From the NCBI GenBank assembly GCA_010279815.1, contig QEOQ01000226.1, positions 522,239 to 586,238 on the forward strand: DNA of 64,000 nt. Direction: 5' to 3'. The translations under genes were made by a program, and so were the position numbers. Below the pieces are notes generated by a model. It worked only from the letters and a program-made list of their open reading frames with translations, was not told the origin of the DNA and did not search any database. Source of the DNA: Brachionus plicatilis. Taxonomy: Eukaryota > Rotifera > Eurotatoria > Ploima > Brachionidae. Shown here in pieces: positions 9,710 to 20,850 of this stretch; positions within the stretch are counted from its first letter, which is position 1; every line of letters starts with the position of its first letter.

Positions 9710-12550
9710 ATAAAAAAAGGCATCTAGAAATACTTTTGTCTATTTTATACTTGGCAAAAAAAATAGCAATAAAGAAATTCATGATCAAAAAATGATTTTT
9801 AAATGTTAATATTTTTTATTAAAATTATAATATTTTAGATAAGAAAATTTGCCACAAATTTGGCTGTTTTGTTGCTTTTTTATTTAAAAAATTATTTTAA
9901 TCCAGTGATGGGAAGTCCACGCGTGTATCACTTTTTCCTTCTTATCTAAACATTTTTTAGTCTAATGTAATTTTCGTGTCTTGATTATTATGTAACCAAA
10001 AGGAGTGTGTATTTTGGATACGAATTAGTCTACTTAAATGAATTAATTTAATTTTTTTTTTCAAATTGTGGGGTTTCCATAGTCCCATGGTAGCTGTGCC
10101 TGCCCTAAACGGTTTATGGCGCCAGTCTCATCTAAATATGTTCCAGAATGCTTGGACAGACTTAACAAATTCTTGTAGAATATTTTCAGATACTGGCTGC
10201 CAAGTTTAGGATCGAAGAACAACAAGATTTTTTCAAAAAAAGATTATGTTTATTTATTTTATTTATTTGTTTACAGTGGTAATTTGATATGAAGTTTTAA
10301 TTTAACAAAATTTTAGAAAAAAAAAGTTTTTTTTCGAAAAATTCAAATTTCGCTAATTATTTTTATTATAAAGTGTTCTCAAAGTTAAGTCAAGTAGTTT
10401 GACTTTTAGATTTTTGAACCCAATTGGTTTTTAAGAAATTTTAACAAAATTAACCAATTTTTACATTATTTAATCAAAATTCTTTTTCTTTTTTTACCGA
10501 AATTTTGCTTAAAAAATATCCAAAATTTTTTCATACAATTTGCTAAGATAAAAAGCAAAATTTGAATTTTCCAAAAAAAATGGATTTTTTACAAAAGAGT
10601 TGGCAATCATTCTTATTTTAATTAAGATTTCATTGAGTTCGAACCTAACAATAAAATTAGCTTCAGAATAAAATGATATTCAAAGCATCTTTTTTAGTAA
10701 ATCTTAATGACTTCATAGTTTTTTATGGTTATCTCTATTACAGAATGAAATATCTTTAATGAAATTTTAATTTTTTCAAAATTTTCTAACATTTTCTTAT
10801 TTAAATTTACTTTCGAGTTTTTTTGTAAAAAAAAAGGCAAACTTAAAAATGAGACTTGGTCTGTCTTCACTTTAAACCACTACACGAAACTGTTTCTTTT
10901 TAATTTAAAGAAAAATATTAAATAAGTATTGATATGAAGAATAAAGAAAGAATATGTTGAATTTCATCGATTTACACTTTATTTTCTAACATTAAAATCA
11001 AAATACAAAATCGAATATAATTAGTCAAATTGAAGTTTCAGATCAAATTTTACGAACAAAAAATTTATTCATAAACAATCAATAATTTAAATTATTCTGG
11101 TTAAATTAATTCAGAAATTCAAATTCATAACTTTTATACTCATTCATTCAAACAAAATAATTTTATTTTTAATTAAAAACATCAAAAATATTTAAAACAA
11201 GTAAATATTTTAATTTGTTTTAAAATTATGGTACCCAAATTATTTTATCAAAGGAAAAAAATTGATGGTTACTAATCTGAACTTTAAACGAAAAGCTTTC
11301 TTTTATCACCAATTTCTTTTAGCAAATTTTTATAAATAAAAAAGAATGTTGAAAATTTTTAGCATTTTTCTCTATACCATTTACAGTTAATCTGTTCTGT
11401 AGAAAATGAATTCAAAATTATTTTCATATCTATTCAAATATTTGATTCAATGATTATTTCTAAGGTTATTTTCGATATATTCGTTTAAAATTGATTCGAC
11501 TTTGAGGAATTTGTCCCCTGAATAATTTATCCCGATTAATTTTTTTTTTCATTGAATTCGAATCCGATCTTAATTATAAAATATCCCCAAAATAAATCAA
11601 CCCCAGAATGATTTAAACCTCAAAGCTTAAGTTTTAATCTTAATTTTGAATATCCAAAAGAGTGAACAAGAATCAGTACAACCAATGACGACAATTTTCA
11701 ATTTTAAAATTTACTTTAATTTAGAGTATCTGTTCGGATGATTTATTAGAAGTAAAAATTTAAAACTAAATATTTCAAAAAATTCATGCAATTATTGAAA
11801 ATTTTAGAGAAAAAAACTAAGAAAAAAACTTAATTGAATCAGAAATTTTTATCGTATATTTTATTGTAAAGGAAAATAAAAATTCTAAAAAAATTACTTT
11901 ACTCATTTAATAAATTTACTTTATTTGAAACAATAAATCTTTTATAAATTTCGAAGATATTTATTGGTAAAATATATTCTTTTTATCAAAAATAAACTCG
12001 AATCTGTGGGTGTGAAAGAAGAGAGGAAGAACAGACTTGGTAAAATTGTGGTTGGTGAAAAATTTTTAATTCCAGAAAAAAATATGTTTGTATGAATAAA
12101 AAAAATTCACCAATTTGTGTAAATTTAAATTTAAAAAAATTGGTGAAAAAAAATCCATTACCCAGAAGATTCATTGAAAGAGTACAAATTGAGATACCAT
12201 GTAAGTATTCGCATTAGCTGGATAGAAAATTTATACTTTATTTTTTTTTGTTTTCCCGAACTTTTAATCAAAAAAGAAATTTGAATTTATAAATTGAAAT
12301 TTTTACTTTCTACATTATAATTTAGAGTCCGAATTTCTAGTTCTAGCAAAATTTATACCAAAAATAAAAAATTGGCTCTTTTAATTGATTTTTTTATTTA
12401 AAATCTTTTTTAAAATGGTAATAGTTTACAAAATAAATTCAATTTAAGTGAATAGCTTGTTTATTTATTTTTTCATTATGTAAATTTGGGGAATGATAAG
12501 AAACATAATTAAAATAAGTCTTTTAACTACAGTGGTTCTTGCTAAAATGA
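9710..12550. other. Long AT-rich intergenic stretch
   Basis: No supported gene. Near 10070-10210 is a slightly GC-richer patch that I cannot assign. At 11026-11170 is a partial copy of the dispersed repeat also seen at 5884-6180 (shared AATTGAAGTTTCAGATCAA and ACAATCAATAATTTAAAT). The remainder is homopolymer-rich. Confidence 0.5.
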
Positions 12551-12557
12551 AATGGTC

Positions 12558-12940
12558 CGTTCCCGAAAAGGAATGGAATGGAGACGCATTCCATAAAAAA
12601 ACAATCCCGTTCAGTTCCATTCCATTCCATCCATTCCATTCATACCACCCATTTATCCATTTTTTTTTTTAATTTTTTTTAAAGTTTCCGTTCCATTCAT
12701 CTTAATTATAGTATTTTTTTTCAATTTTTTATTTTTTTCTAAGTATGAAATTGGGGAGTGCCTAATGTGAAAAATATAAATTGGTTGTATAATTAAGATG
12801 AATGGAACAGAAGCTTTAAAACAATTTTAAAAAAAAATGGATAAATGGGTGGTATGAATGGAATGGAACGGATGGAATGGAATGGAACAGGAATGTTTTT
12901 TTATGGAATGCGTCTCCATTCCATGCCTTTTTGGGAATTG
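12558..12940. repeat. Foldback element built from GGAATGGAATGG
   Basis: Two inverted arms of about 180 bp (12558-12735 and 12770-12940) separated by about 35 bp. The arm ends are GTTCCCGAAAAGGAATGG and its inverse. Within the arms, ATTCC pentamers are repeated (CATTCCATTCCATCC and GGATGGAATGG), giving a hairpin with satellite-like content. No TSD could be fixed. Confidence 0.75.
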
Positions 12941-13215
12941 AAAACCTATTCGTTAACAAATTTTTTTCAGTTTATTATTTAATCACTTAAGTTTTTATTA
13001 AATTTGTAGTAGTTTGATTGAATTTTTTATAAAAATTAATCTATTGTTGACAACTTATCTATTTGATGGAAATTTAAATACGTTTTTACAAAAAGTTATT
13101 TTTTTGGTAGTAAATCAAAATAAAGACTACTTTTTTATATAGACATACACTTAATAAAATATAGACAAATTAATAAAGACTCATAAATAATGCAGAATAA
13201 AAGAACATAGAAAAG

Positions 13216-13744
13216 GGCATCTTGAAGTTGATGATCAATTCAAAATATCATTTCAATTCAAAAAGTTTGTCTTTAGATATTAAACTAAATCTTTGATTTA
13301 ATTTAAATAATTTAAATGTTACATGATTTACATGCAATGTAGATTTAGAAAATAGGAAAAAATTTAAAAAAATTATTTTCTCAATCCAATAATAAAATCG
13401 ATTTTCAATTTAGTTAACTGATTTTTGTAAAGTTTTATTTTCATTTTATTACTAATTTGGAATTTTTTATTTGAATTTTTTTTTAAATTTAATTGTGAAT
13501 GCTAACACAAATACTTTTGAAATAAAAAATCTCAAATAAACTCTACAAAAAATCAGTTAATACATTTAAATATTAAAATCGATTTTATTATTGGATTGAG
13601 AAAATGTTTTTTCAATTTTTTCCTATTTTCTAAATATAAATTGCATGTAAATCATGTAACATTTAAATTATTTAAATTAAATCAAAGATTTAGTTTAATA
13701 TCTAAAGACAAGCTTTTTGAATTGATCATCAACTTCAAGATGCT
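13216..13744. mobile_element. Foldback MITE with ~240-bp arms and an 8-bp TSD, copy 1
   Basis: 529-bp element with near-perfect inverted arms. It begins GGCATCTTGAAGTTGATGAT and ends with the inverse of AGCATCTTGAAGTTGATGAT. It is flanked by the perfect 8-bp duplication TAGAAAAG (13208-13215 and 13745-13752). Non-coding. A second, right-truncated copy lies at 34071-34548. Confidence 0.85.
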
Positions 13745-13752
13745 TAGAAAAG

Positions 13753-14480
13753 AAACTAATAAAATGTAGAACACATTCTATATAGATTATTGTTATATTT
13801 ATTTTAAAAATGTTAATAAGAAATAGGTGGTCAAAGTGAAGAAAAGGCTGTTATACAGAAAGAAATAAGAGTTTTTCTGGCTAATATTATAGAAATTTTG
13901 ATAAAAAACTGAGTCATAGGGAATGGAGCCTTTATTATTTCTATTATTATCAATTTAAAATCAAAAGTTTTATTTTTATTCATATTTTCATATTATTTAA
14001 TGAATCAAAAATTTTTTTAAAACGGAATAAAACTTTAAAAAATTGCACCATGTTTCTATATAGAAAAGATAGTCTACATAATTTATTGGATATTAAAGTC
14101 TACGTCTATATAATGTCTGTCTATATAGAAAGTCTATATTATGATTTTCTATATTATGATATAGAGCCATTTTTTAATTTATATTGTGATATTTTTACTT
14201 ATTTTGTGGAAATTTTCCGTATTTTTGTGGAAACGTTTACTGACGAAATTAAATAAAAACTATTTATTTAAAACAATTTATTCATGTATGAATAATTTTA
14301 ACCTTAATATTAATTTTTTTAACAAAAAAAAATTAACATTTAAAAGTAAGAGAAAATAAAAAATTAAAATTAGATGACCAAGATCCATTCTTTTTTGATC
14401 AAAAATGAAACCAATTAATCAATAAAGCAAAAAAATTTTTTAATCTTTATATTAGAAAATTTTATTTGTTCTGTAAAATT
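13753..14480. other. Intergenic, with a small TCTATATAGAAAG-type tandem repeat at 14050-14170
   Basis: A short degenerate repeat of TCTATATAGAAA/TCTATATTATGATTT words makes an accidental 68-codon open frame at 14050-14256, which is not supported as a gene. The rest is AT-rich spacer. Confidence 0.5.
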
Positions 14481-14494
14481 TAAATTGACAAATT

Positions 14495-15829
14495 TTAGAC
14501 ATGTAATCGATCAGAAAGTCGACAATCTTCGATAATCTCTAAAACAGTGATGACAACAAAAAACATGATTATTGAAAATCCTAGATATATTTTCGTGACT
14601 AAAAAGCCATTTCCTGTCACCATGCTTAAACATTTTTTGATTAATTCAATTATATCCCCGCTAAAATTATCAAGACTGTTGTCTTCTATAATGACTTGAG
14701 TTGTTGAAAATTTTATTGTAGTTGTTCTCGCAATTGGTCCTGAGTCGGTATTAAAGGTATGCTTATGCCGTAAATTCTTATTTACTTGTATGGATTTTAT
14801 AGAATAATATTTTTTAAACAGTTCCAAAATAAACTTGCTCTCATCATAGTCTATAACTAAATTATCTATTCTAATCAATGAGTCATTCTTGTCTAAATTG
14901 AACAAACTATTAACAAGCACTTTTTTATTATTTTGTTTATGAATTTTAAACTTATAAATCGATTTCAAATTGCCAACTATTTTAGGAAAAACTTTTAAAT
15001 GATTGAAGCTTACATCTATAAAAAAATGGGGATCACTTTGTGAATTGTTAAACTCAATTCTTTTCAAATTTTGAATCGAATTGCTGCTCAGATATATTTT
15101 CCAAATTGAATTCGAATCAAACTGTAATAGATCAATGGATACAAGTGCATTGAAAGGAAGAAAGACTTCAGTTAAATTTTTAAATTTGAAGAAAAAATCA
15201 GGTTTGATGTAAGTTATTTGGTTGTAATAGAAAGATATGACCTCAACTGAATCTGGCAAAAGGTGATCGTCTTCAAGCTTTGTAATTTTGCCATTTATTA
15301 TTTCGAATATTCTCAGGCTTTTGACTTGGTCTACTTTCACCAGCTGATTCAATTCAGCATTCTGAATCCTCATAATTCTGGGCCTAAACACATTAAAATC
15401 ATATTGGATGCCTGCCTTCCAGTCAAAATTATATAGATAAAGGTTCGATCGAGTGCCATTGACTAAGCATTTGATAAATTCGGTTTCATTATAGTATTTG
15501 TTCAAGCCGTCAATTATTTTTCCACGTTTTATATAAATGCATTTTGCGTTTGAGTCCTCCAAAAGCGAAACAAAGATCAGAATTAAAACTAAGCCAAAAT
15601 TTATTTTTAAAAAAATATTTTATTTTTTTGGCAAAATAAAAATAATTTTACATTTTTACATTTTCATATTTTTAGATTTTTTGTGCAATATTCTAGAAAA
15701 TAAAAAAAAAATCTTCCAAATTATTTAGTTAACAAAATAAACAAAAGAGTTTCATGAAATATTGCACAAAAAATCCAAAAATATGAAAATGTAAAATTTT
15801 CTACAAGTCATTAGGATTGCAAGCTTCAT
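14495..15829 (-). CDS. LRR single-pass membrane protein, two exons (paralog 1)
   Basis: Exon 2 (14495-15588) has no ATG at its start but opens straight after an AG. A 25-bp exon 1 at 15805-15829 supplies MKLAILMT, with a GT donor at 15804 and phase 1. Joined to FLILIFVSLL it forms a typical signal peptide, giving 372 aa. The ectodomain has a paired-cysteine cap (AKCIY, FIKCL), leucine-rich repeats (LLPDSVEVISFYYNQITYIK, KNLTEVFLPFNALVSIDLL, FDSNSIWKIYLSSNSIQNL), a long non-LRR stretch and a C-terminal helix (about 335-360, IYLGFSIIMFFVVITVLEII) with a 12-residue cytoplasmic tail. It is clearly related to the protein at 57428-58569. Role unknown; surface recognition or adhesion is inferred from architecture. 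The 216-bp intron contains a foldback repeat. Confidence 0.75.
15645..15803. repeat. Short foldback repeat inside the LRR gene intron
   Basis: The arms at about 15650-15703 and 15750-15803 share AAAATGTAAAATT and TTTTTGTGCAATATT in opposite orientation with a roughly 45-bp loop. They fill most of the 216-bp intron, whose 5' end coincides with the outer arm. Confidence 0.7.
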
Positions 15830-15933
15830 TTTTTTTTAAATTTATTTACATTGAATTAGGATACTTAAAGAATTATTAATATAAAGGTGGAAAATTTAAT
15901 TTAATTTTTTGATCAAAATTGACTGGTTTTTAT

Positions 15934-15975
15934 CAGAGTTGTTTAAAAGTCACAAGTCTCAAGTCAAGACTTTTT
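15934..15975. mobile_element. hAT-type MITE, copy 2 (cut by assembly gap)
   Basis: Begins CAGAGTTGTTTAAAAGTC and continues as in the copy at 4324, then runs into Ns. The right end is not visible beyond the gap. Confidence 0.7.
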
Positions 15976-16242
15976 NNNNNNNNNNNNNNNNNNNNNNNNN
16001 NNNNNNNNNNNNNNNNNNNNNNNNNNNNNNNNNNNNNNNNNNNNNNNNNNNNNNNNNNNNNNNNNNNNNNNNNNNNNNNNNNNNNNNNNNNNNNNNNNNN
16101 NNNNNNNNNNNNNNNNNNNNNNNNNNNNNNNNNNNNNNNNNNNNNNNNNNNNNNNNNNNNNNNNNNNNNNNNNNNNNNNNNNNNNNNNNNNNNNNNNNNN
16201 NNNNNNNNNNNNNNNNNNNNNNNNNNNNNNNNNNNNNNNNNN
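15976..16242. other. Assembly gap (267 N)
   Basis: A run of 267 Ns. The MITE terminus immediately to its left suggests the gap arose from collapse or misassembly at a repeated hairpin element. Confidence 0.98.
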
Positions 16243-16860
16243 TCAATTATATAATAATATAAATATATAGTAAGAAAGTGTAGTAAGAAAATCACTTTTT
16301 TATTAGACATTTTTGATCAATTTTATACAATAATATAAAATAAAAAAAATATAATAGATAAAAAATGTCTGAATAATTCATCATCTTCAACTTCTTGAAC
16401 GATTCAAAATTAAGATAATTAAAATCCTTAGGCTAATAAATTGTAAATTTTAAAATAGTTTTATTTTTGACCGATCTGATTTTTTTATTTGAAACAGATC
16501 TATAAATAGCCTTTTCTTTGAAAAGAGTTAAAAAAGAAAATTTTTCATAAACTAGAAAACACACGTGTGAACTCAGACATTTTTTTTTATGTTTTTTTCT
16601 CTTTTCCATCACACTTATCATTTCTTAGAACAAATTCGGTTTGTTTCCATCATATATTCTTCTAATCATCCTTATATTACTCTCTCAATAAATATCTAAC
16701 TATTCCCCAGTTATTCCTTTTCTTCTATAATATAAAATTATCTGGCTTTATTATCTCACTATTCCTCAAATATCTGACTAAAAACCGATCATATCTCACT
16801 ATTTCAAAGATATTCAGCTAAAAAAAGATTCTGTAGAACATTTTGTAAATTTTGTAAATT
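16243..16860. other. AT-rich spacer, nothing recognised
   Basis: Contains loosely repeated CTCACTATTCCTC / TATCTAACTATTCC words around 16675-16810 but no gene or element end that I can support. Confidence 0.45.
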
Positions 16861-16864
16861 TGGC

Positions 16865-17395
16865 CCAATATTTTGAAATTTTTTTTTGCTTAAATTTTTT
16901 TAATTTTGCGAGACTAATTTTCAGTTGACCTTTTATGCTTTATTAATTAAAATTTTATACTTAAATTAAAGTTTTTTGTTCATAAATTATTAATTTTCTT
17001 TTTAATTTAAACATTTTTTTATTTATGCGTCAAAAACTTTTAGCCATTTAATAATGGCTTTATTTTTTTTGAATTAATCTTAAAAATCTCACATTAAAAT
17101 TAATTAATATTCATTGCTAATTTTGATTTAAATTAACCAAAAATTTTTATTTTTAATAGTCTGTAACTAGTGGAACTTCCATCTAGTAAATAAGTAAAGA
17201 AAAAGTGTATTTGACGCATAAAAAAAATAATTATAGTATAAAAAAAAATTTATTAGCGCATAAACCAAAAAAAATTAAGTTACGTATAAATATTTAGTCA
17301 TTAAAGCATATAAAAATTAGTCTCGGATAAAACAAAGCAAGTTAAGCAAAAAAAAAAATATTATAGCATAAAACAAAAATAATTTAATCAATATT
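16865..17395. repeat. Pair of long inverted arms, Mutator-like terminal repeats
   Basis: The arm at 16865-17031 (GCGAGACTAATTTT, TTTTATGCTTTA, TTTATGCGTCAAA) is inverted at 17212-17395 (GACGCATAAA, GTCTCGGATAAAA), about 170 bp each, with a 180-bp spacer. The right arm directly follows, in minus-strand sense, the AT-hook C-terminus of a MULE transposase (17396-17497), as expected for a Mutator terminal repeat. A further weak copy of the arm, in the orientation of the left arm, is at 20440-20557. Confidence 0.6.
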
Positions 17396-17804
17396 TAGAA
17401 CCGACTTGGCCTTTGGGGGTCGACCACGTCTTTTTTTAAATTGAGTTTCTTCAATATTTCTTTCAACGTTAGCCTTACGTTTAGATGGACGGCCTCGGGT
17501 TTTGTGAAGTTCAGTACAAGAGAACAGAACAAAGTGTGAAAAAATTAAATAGCTTTTTTTCTAAAAGTTTAAAATAAATTCTTGAATGCAGAATGGTGCA
17601 AGATTTATGGTCGCATCAACTGTAAAAGTCTGCTAATGTGGACGTTCGTCATTAATAAAAAGAAACAATTCACTAGCTTTAAAAAGGTGTTTACACATAG
17701 CATAGGCCAAAAACCATCGACAGGTACAAATTTTACTTGCAATACATATAATATGAGTTGAATTTTGACCAGAATAAACAATTGTTAAATATTTTGATTT
17801 TTAA
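17396..17804 (-). pseudogene. Mutator-like (MULE) transposase C-terminus: SWIM zinc finger and AT-hooks, interrupted
   Basis: On the minus strand, 17797 to about 17650 reads HIICIASKICTCRWFLAYA followed by MCKHLFKASEL, the CxC...CxH pattern of the SWIM zinc finger that follows the DDE domain of MULE transposases. The frame is then broken by a partial GGTTTTGTGAAG MITE (17498 to about 17650) and resumes at 17497 as RGRPSKRKANVERN and RRGRPPKAKS, two AT-hook-like DNA-binding motifs before the stop. Upstream coding (AEIKYEW) continues on the far side of the element at 17814-19338, in 19348-19400. Dead copy. Confidence 0.6.
17498..17650. mobile_element. Partial GGTTTTGTGAAG MITE
   Basis: Begins GGTTTTGTGAAGTTCAGTAC and follows the sequence of the full copies at 27291-27643 and 52373-52870 for about 150 bp (GAATGCAGAATGGTGCAA and CTGTAAAAGTCTGCTAATG). 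The other half is missing. It separates the SWIM and AT-hook parts of the MULE transposase relic. Confidence 0.7.
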
Positions 17805-18175
17805 CCATTCGTATGGGAGGAAGACAAAATATAGAAAGACAAAATATAGAAAGACAAAATATAGAATACTACTATATGTAAAAAAATATAGAAAATTTTA
17901 ATTATATTATTATAATAATATATTTGAGACTTTTACTTTGTATTAATTAGTGACAGATTATAAAAGTGAGAATATTGAAGCATTTTTAGAAGGTTTAGGA
18001 AATAATTTACTAATTGACAAAGAAAAAAAATTGAAATAAAAATTAATTAGACTATTTTTTTTTCTACATTTTTTTTTCCAGCTAAATTCTACATTTTTTT
18101 TTTTCTACATTTTTTTTCCAGGTAAATTCTACATTTTTTTTTCTACATTTTTTTACAGGTAAATTCTATATTATC

Positions 18176-19280
18176 TAGGGTTGTTAATTGAACTGGATTT
18201 CAAATTTTTGAAGTTTTTGAGAAAACTTCAAGTTTATTTTTCAACACTTCGAAATTTTTTGACAAAGGAAAATTGAAAATGAAATATAAAATATGAAGTG
18301 AAATTTTAAAAATTTAAAGCCGGTAGAACTTAATACTTCGAAATTTTATACTTGAATCAAAAGTTTTAAGTTTGAAATCTTGAGGTCTGAAATTTCTAAT
18401 TTAAAAAAGTTCGATTCTGAAATTTTCAATTTTAAATATTTCTTTTCTAGTTAAAATTGACAAATATAAAATAAATATAAATATCTACATTTACAAAATT
18501 TAATAGATAATTTTGAAATTTTTGAAATGCTTTTTGATTTAACAAATACGCCTACTAGCCAGACGGATTCAACTCCGGTCTCAACATTGAAAAGGCGCAA
18601 AAAAATAGAACCAAGATGGTGGGTTTGGCAAAGCCAAAATTTTGTCAAAATAAATGAATCGTCTGTCAAGTGTAATATATGTCAACAAGTGATAACTATT
18701 GATAACAGTTCAACAACTGAGTTGGTTAAAACAATAAAAGAGTACCTTGCACCAGATTTAAAAATTGAAAAAATAAACTAGAAACTAATCAGCTTTATTA
18801 TTGTCAACAATTTGTCTTTTAACATTATAAATTCCGAAGAATTTCAAGAGTTACTTGACACAATTAAATCTCATTACTGCAAATTACCTTGTCGTCAAAC
18901 GTTGAGATATAAGTTGTTACCCGAGATGGTATAAAAATTTCAATACTTTTAACAAAATTTTTCAATTATTTTAAACTCCAAAAATTAAATATTTACAATT
19001 TCATATTTTATAATTTTGGACTTTATAATTTTTAAATTTATTATTTCATTCTTCAAAATTTTAAACTTCGAAATTTTAAATCGAACCCATTTTTTTGTAT
19101 TCGAAATTATTAAAAAAAATAAAAATAAATATTGAAACTCAATTTTTTCAAAACTAAATTTAATTTCAAGTAAGAATTTATTTAAATTTAAAATTTAAAA
19201 ATTTCAAAGTTCTTAATTTTACCTGAAGTCGAAAAGTATGAAAAAATTTCGAAGTTTTGAAACTTCAATTAACAACCCTA
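18176..19280 (+). mobile_element. Deleted hAT transposon
   Basis: 1105-bp element with termini TAGGGTTGTTAATTGAA and its inverse, flanked by the perfect 8-bp duplication ATATTATC (18168-18175 and 19281-19288), diagnostic of hAT. It holds a BED-finger frame (18527-18781) and then a transposase scrap around 18825-18930 reading NSEEFQELLDTIKSHY and LPCRQTLRYKLLPEM. The catalytic core is absent, so it is an internally deleted, non-autonomous copy. Confidence 0.9.
18527..18781 (+). pseudogene. hAT transposase N-terminal fragment with BED zinc finger
   Basis: 84-codon frame from an ATG. Residues 33-60 read WVWQSQNFVKI then VKCNICQQVI, the aromatic lead-in and CxxC half of a BED finger. The downstream His pair is not clearly preserved before the frame stops, although THR/LEU spacing (STTELVKTIKEYL) resembles the usual sxTxxLxxHl with the histidine lost. 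The finger would contact transposon ends. The frame ends early and the transposase continues only as a scrap. Confidence 0.7.
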
Positions 19281-19697
19281 ATATTATCCAATAAAAAATC
19301 GTTTTCTACATTTTGTCTTTCTATATTTTGTCACACTGCCATTCGTATTTTATTTCCGCGTAATATAAACTATATCCATATTTTTATTTAATATTACCAT
19401 AAATGTAATAAAAAATAAATATATTAAGCAAAAAATATCAGTTTATTATATCATATAATAAATTGATTAAAATATTCATAACATCAAAAATATTATACTT
19501 AGTTGATTAAAAATACACTTTTTTTATTTAAATAACACCTAAATTATCAAATGTATAAATTATTAATGTAGCTTTTTAACCAAAAATAATTTACAATTAT
19601 TTTAAGTTTACTTTATCACTCTTTTAACTTACTTATCTTTAAACCGATGGTATAAATAGTAGGCTTTAGTTTTTGAAATGTAACTTCAAATCTCAAT

Positions 19698-19865
19698 ATG
19701 TCAGACGAAAAAACTAACTCAGCCGAAAGTTACTTGGGAAATCAACATGAAGAGATCCTCAATGATGTAGAAGAACTTGACGAACATGATCTACGAGAAC
19801 CAAAAGAAAATAATATATACGACAATTATGAAATAGCCCCAGGACCGAGTAAAAAGCGTCAATAA
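19698..19865 (+). CDS. Small acidic ORF with a TATA-like promoter
   Basis: A 55-codon frame, MSDEKTNSAESYLGNQ to APGPSKKRQ, very acidic with a basic end. It is preceded by TATAAATA at about 19651, roughly 45 bp upstream of the ATG. The composition (acidic N-terminus, GPSKKR) is typical of the first exon or N-terminus of transposon-encoded proteins, and it lies next to the MULE relic but on the opposite strand. Could be a first exon, a transposon leader or a chance frame. No family recognised. Confidence 0.35.
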   Translation: MSDEKTNSAESYLGNQHEEILNDVEELDEHDLREPKENNIYDNYEIAPGPSKKRQ

Positions 19866-20184
19866 ACTACTGACAGTGTGAGTAAATTATGCGAAACTTA
19901 CAAACCAAAAAAAATGTATCATTTTTGTCCTATAAATAAATGTAAACAAAAAAAATAACTAATCCAAAATTTTTTTTGATTAAATTCTTATTTTTTTTGG
20001 TATATTTTTTTGATATTTGATCTAATTCATATATAAAATTGATAATAAAATATTTTTTTCGGAACTGTGTATTAAAAATATTATGCAAACTATTATTTTA
20101 TTATGATTTAATGAATTTATGGTAATTTTTATTAAAACCTTTACTCTTTTATTATTTATTTTTTTGTCTTCAATCAATAAACAT

Positions 20185-20400
20185 AAAACCAAAAAAAAAA
20201 ATATATATCGCCAGATACCGATTGAACCTCCACCGCTTTATAACCTTGGTATACAGAACTTCGGAGAAAACTTGCCATTTTTAAAATTTTTTACTATTAC
20301 TCTTGATTTGTGATTAAAGACCTCAAAATTGAACTCGTCATTGAAGATGACTCTGGACCAATCTTTAAATGTCCAATTAAGCCTCTGTTTATACCACTCA
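20185..20400 (-). pseudogene. Tc1-like transposase fragment
   Basis: Minus-strand reading contains YEWYKQRLNWTFKDWSRVIF then NDEFNFEVF, matching the WTxEDWxxVIFSDExxF block that holds the second catalytic Asp of Tc1/mariner transposases (SDE appears here as NDE). Then come KFSPKFCIP and SGGGSIGIW, the GGGSVMVWG block. An internal stop is present. No inverted-repeat ends were found. Confidence 0.65.
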
Positions 20401-20694
20401 TATCTTTTTTTTGATTACTTATTCTTGAAATTAAATATTCTTATGCTTTCAAATTTTTTTTATGCTTTAATAAAAAAAAATATGCAAGAAAAAAAAAACA
20501 AAAAAAAAATCTTAACTTTTTATTCATTATGCTTTATTATTTTTATTTGTGCGTCAAAACCCCCCACCCGTAAAGGAAATACTAAAAAATTGAATTCTTT
20601 AAATTGATATGTAAAAATGCTTCACCCTTCAAAAATTTTTATTTACATAAATTGATAGTATAATTAAAAAACGATTTATTTGAAACAATTCATT

Positions 20695-20850
20695 ATTTCA
20701 GACATTTTTACGCGTAAAATAGACACGTTTTAACGATTCACGATTTAATATTAACATTAATTAATTACTTTTTTCGAAAAAAAAATATAAAAAGTTTATA
20801 AAGTAAGGCTACAACATTTGAAGTTTATGATCAAATTTTCAATCAAAGAT
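20695..20850. repeat. Dispersed repeat, copy 1 (copy 2 at 24925-25065)
   Basis: Shares ATATAAAAAGTTTATAAAGT, AAGGCTA and AAGTTTATGATCAAAT with 24925-25065 in the same orientation, together with a TTTTACGCGTAAAATAGACA-like lead. Family and ends unknown. Confidence 0.55.

Larger units (their letters stand above)
17814..19338. mobile_element. Element with 9-bp TSD (Mutator-type), itself carrying a nested hAT
   Basis: Perfect 9-bp duplications CCATTCGTA flank it at 17805-17813 and 19339-19347. The termini contain inverted GACAAAATATAGAAAGACA blocks. Internally, 18055-18165 is a tandem array of TTTTTCTACATTTTTTTTCC / AGGTAAATTCTACA units. Without the nested hAT (18176-19280) the element is only about 410 bp and non-coding. 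Its outer TSD lies inside the MULE transposase relic, so it inserted after that element. Confidence 0.75.

Noticed and set aside
10070..10210. Possible tRNA or small RNA gene in a GC-richer patch
   Set aside because: I could not fold a cloverleaf or find A/B box sequences with correct spacing.
14050..14256. 68-codon plus-strand frame
   Set aside because: It is generated by a TCTATATAGAAAG-type tandem repeat and encodes a low-complexity Tyr/Phe/Ile-rich product.
15909..16310. Open frames spanning the N run
   Set aside because: They consist almost entirely of unknown residues from the assembly gap.
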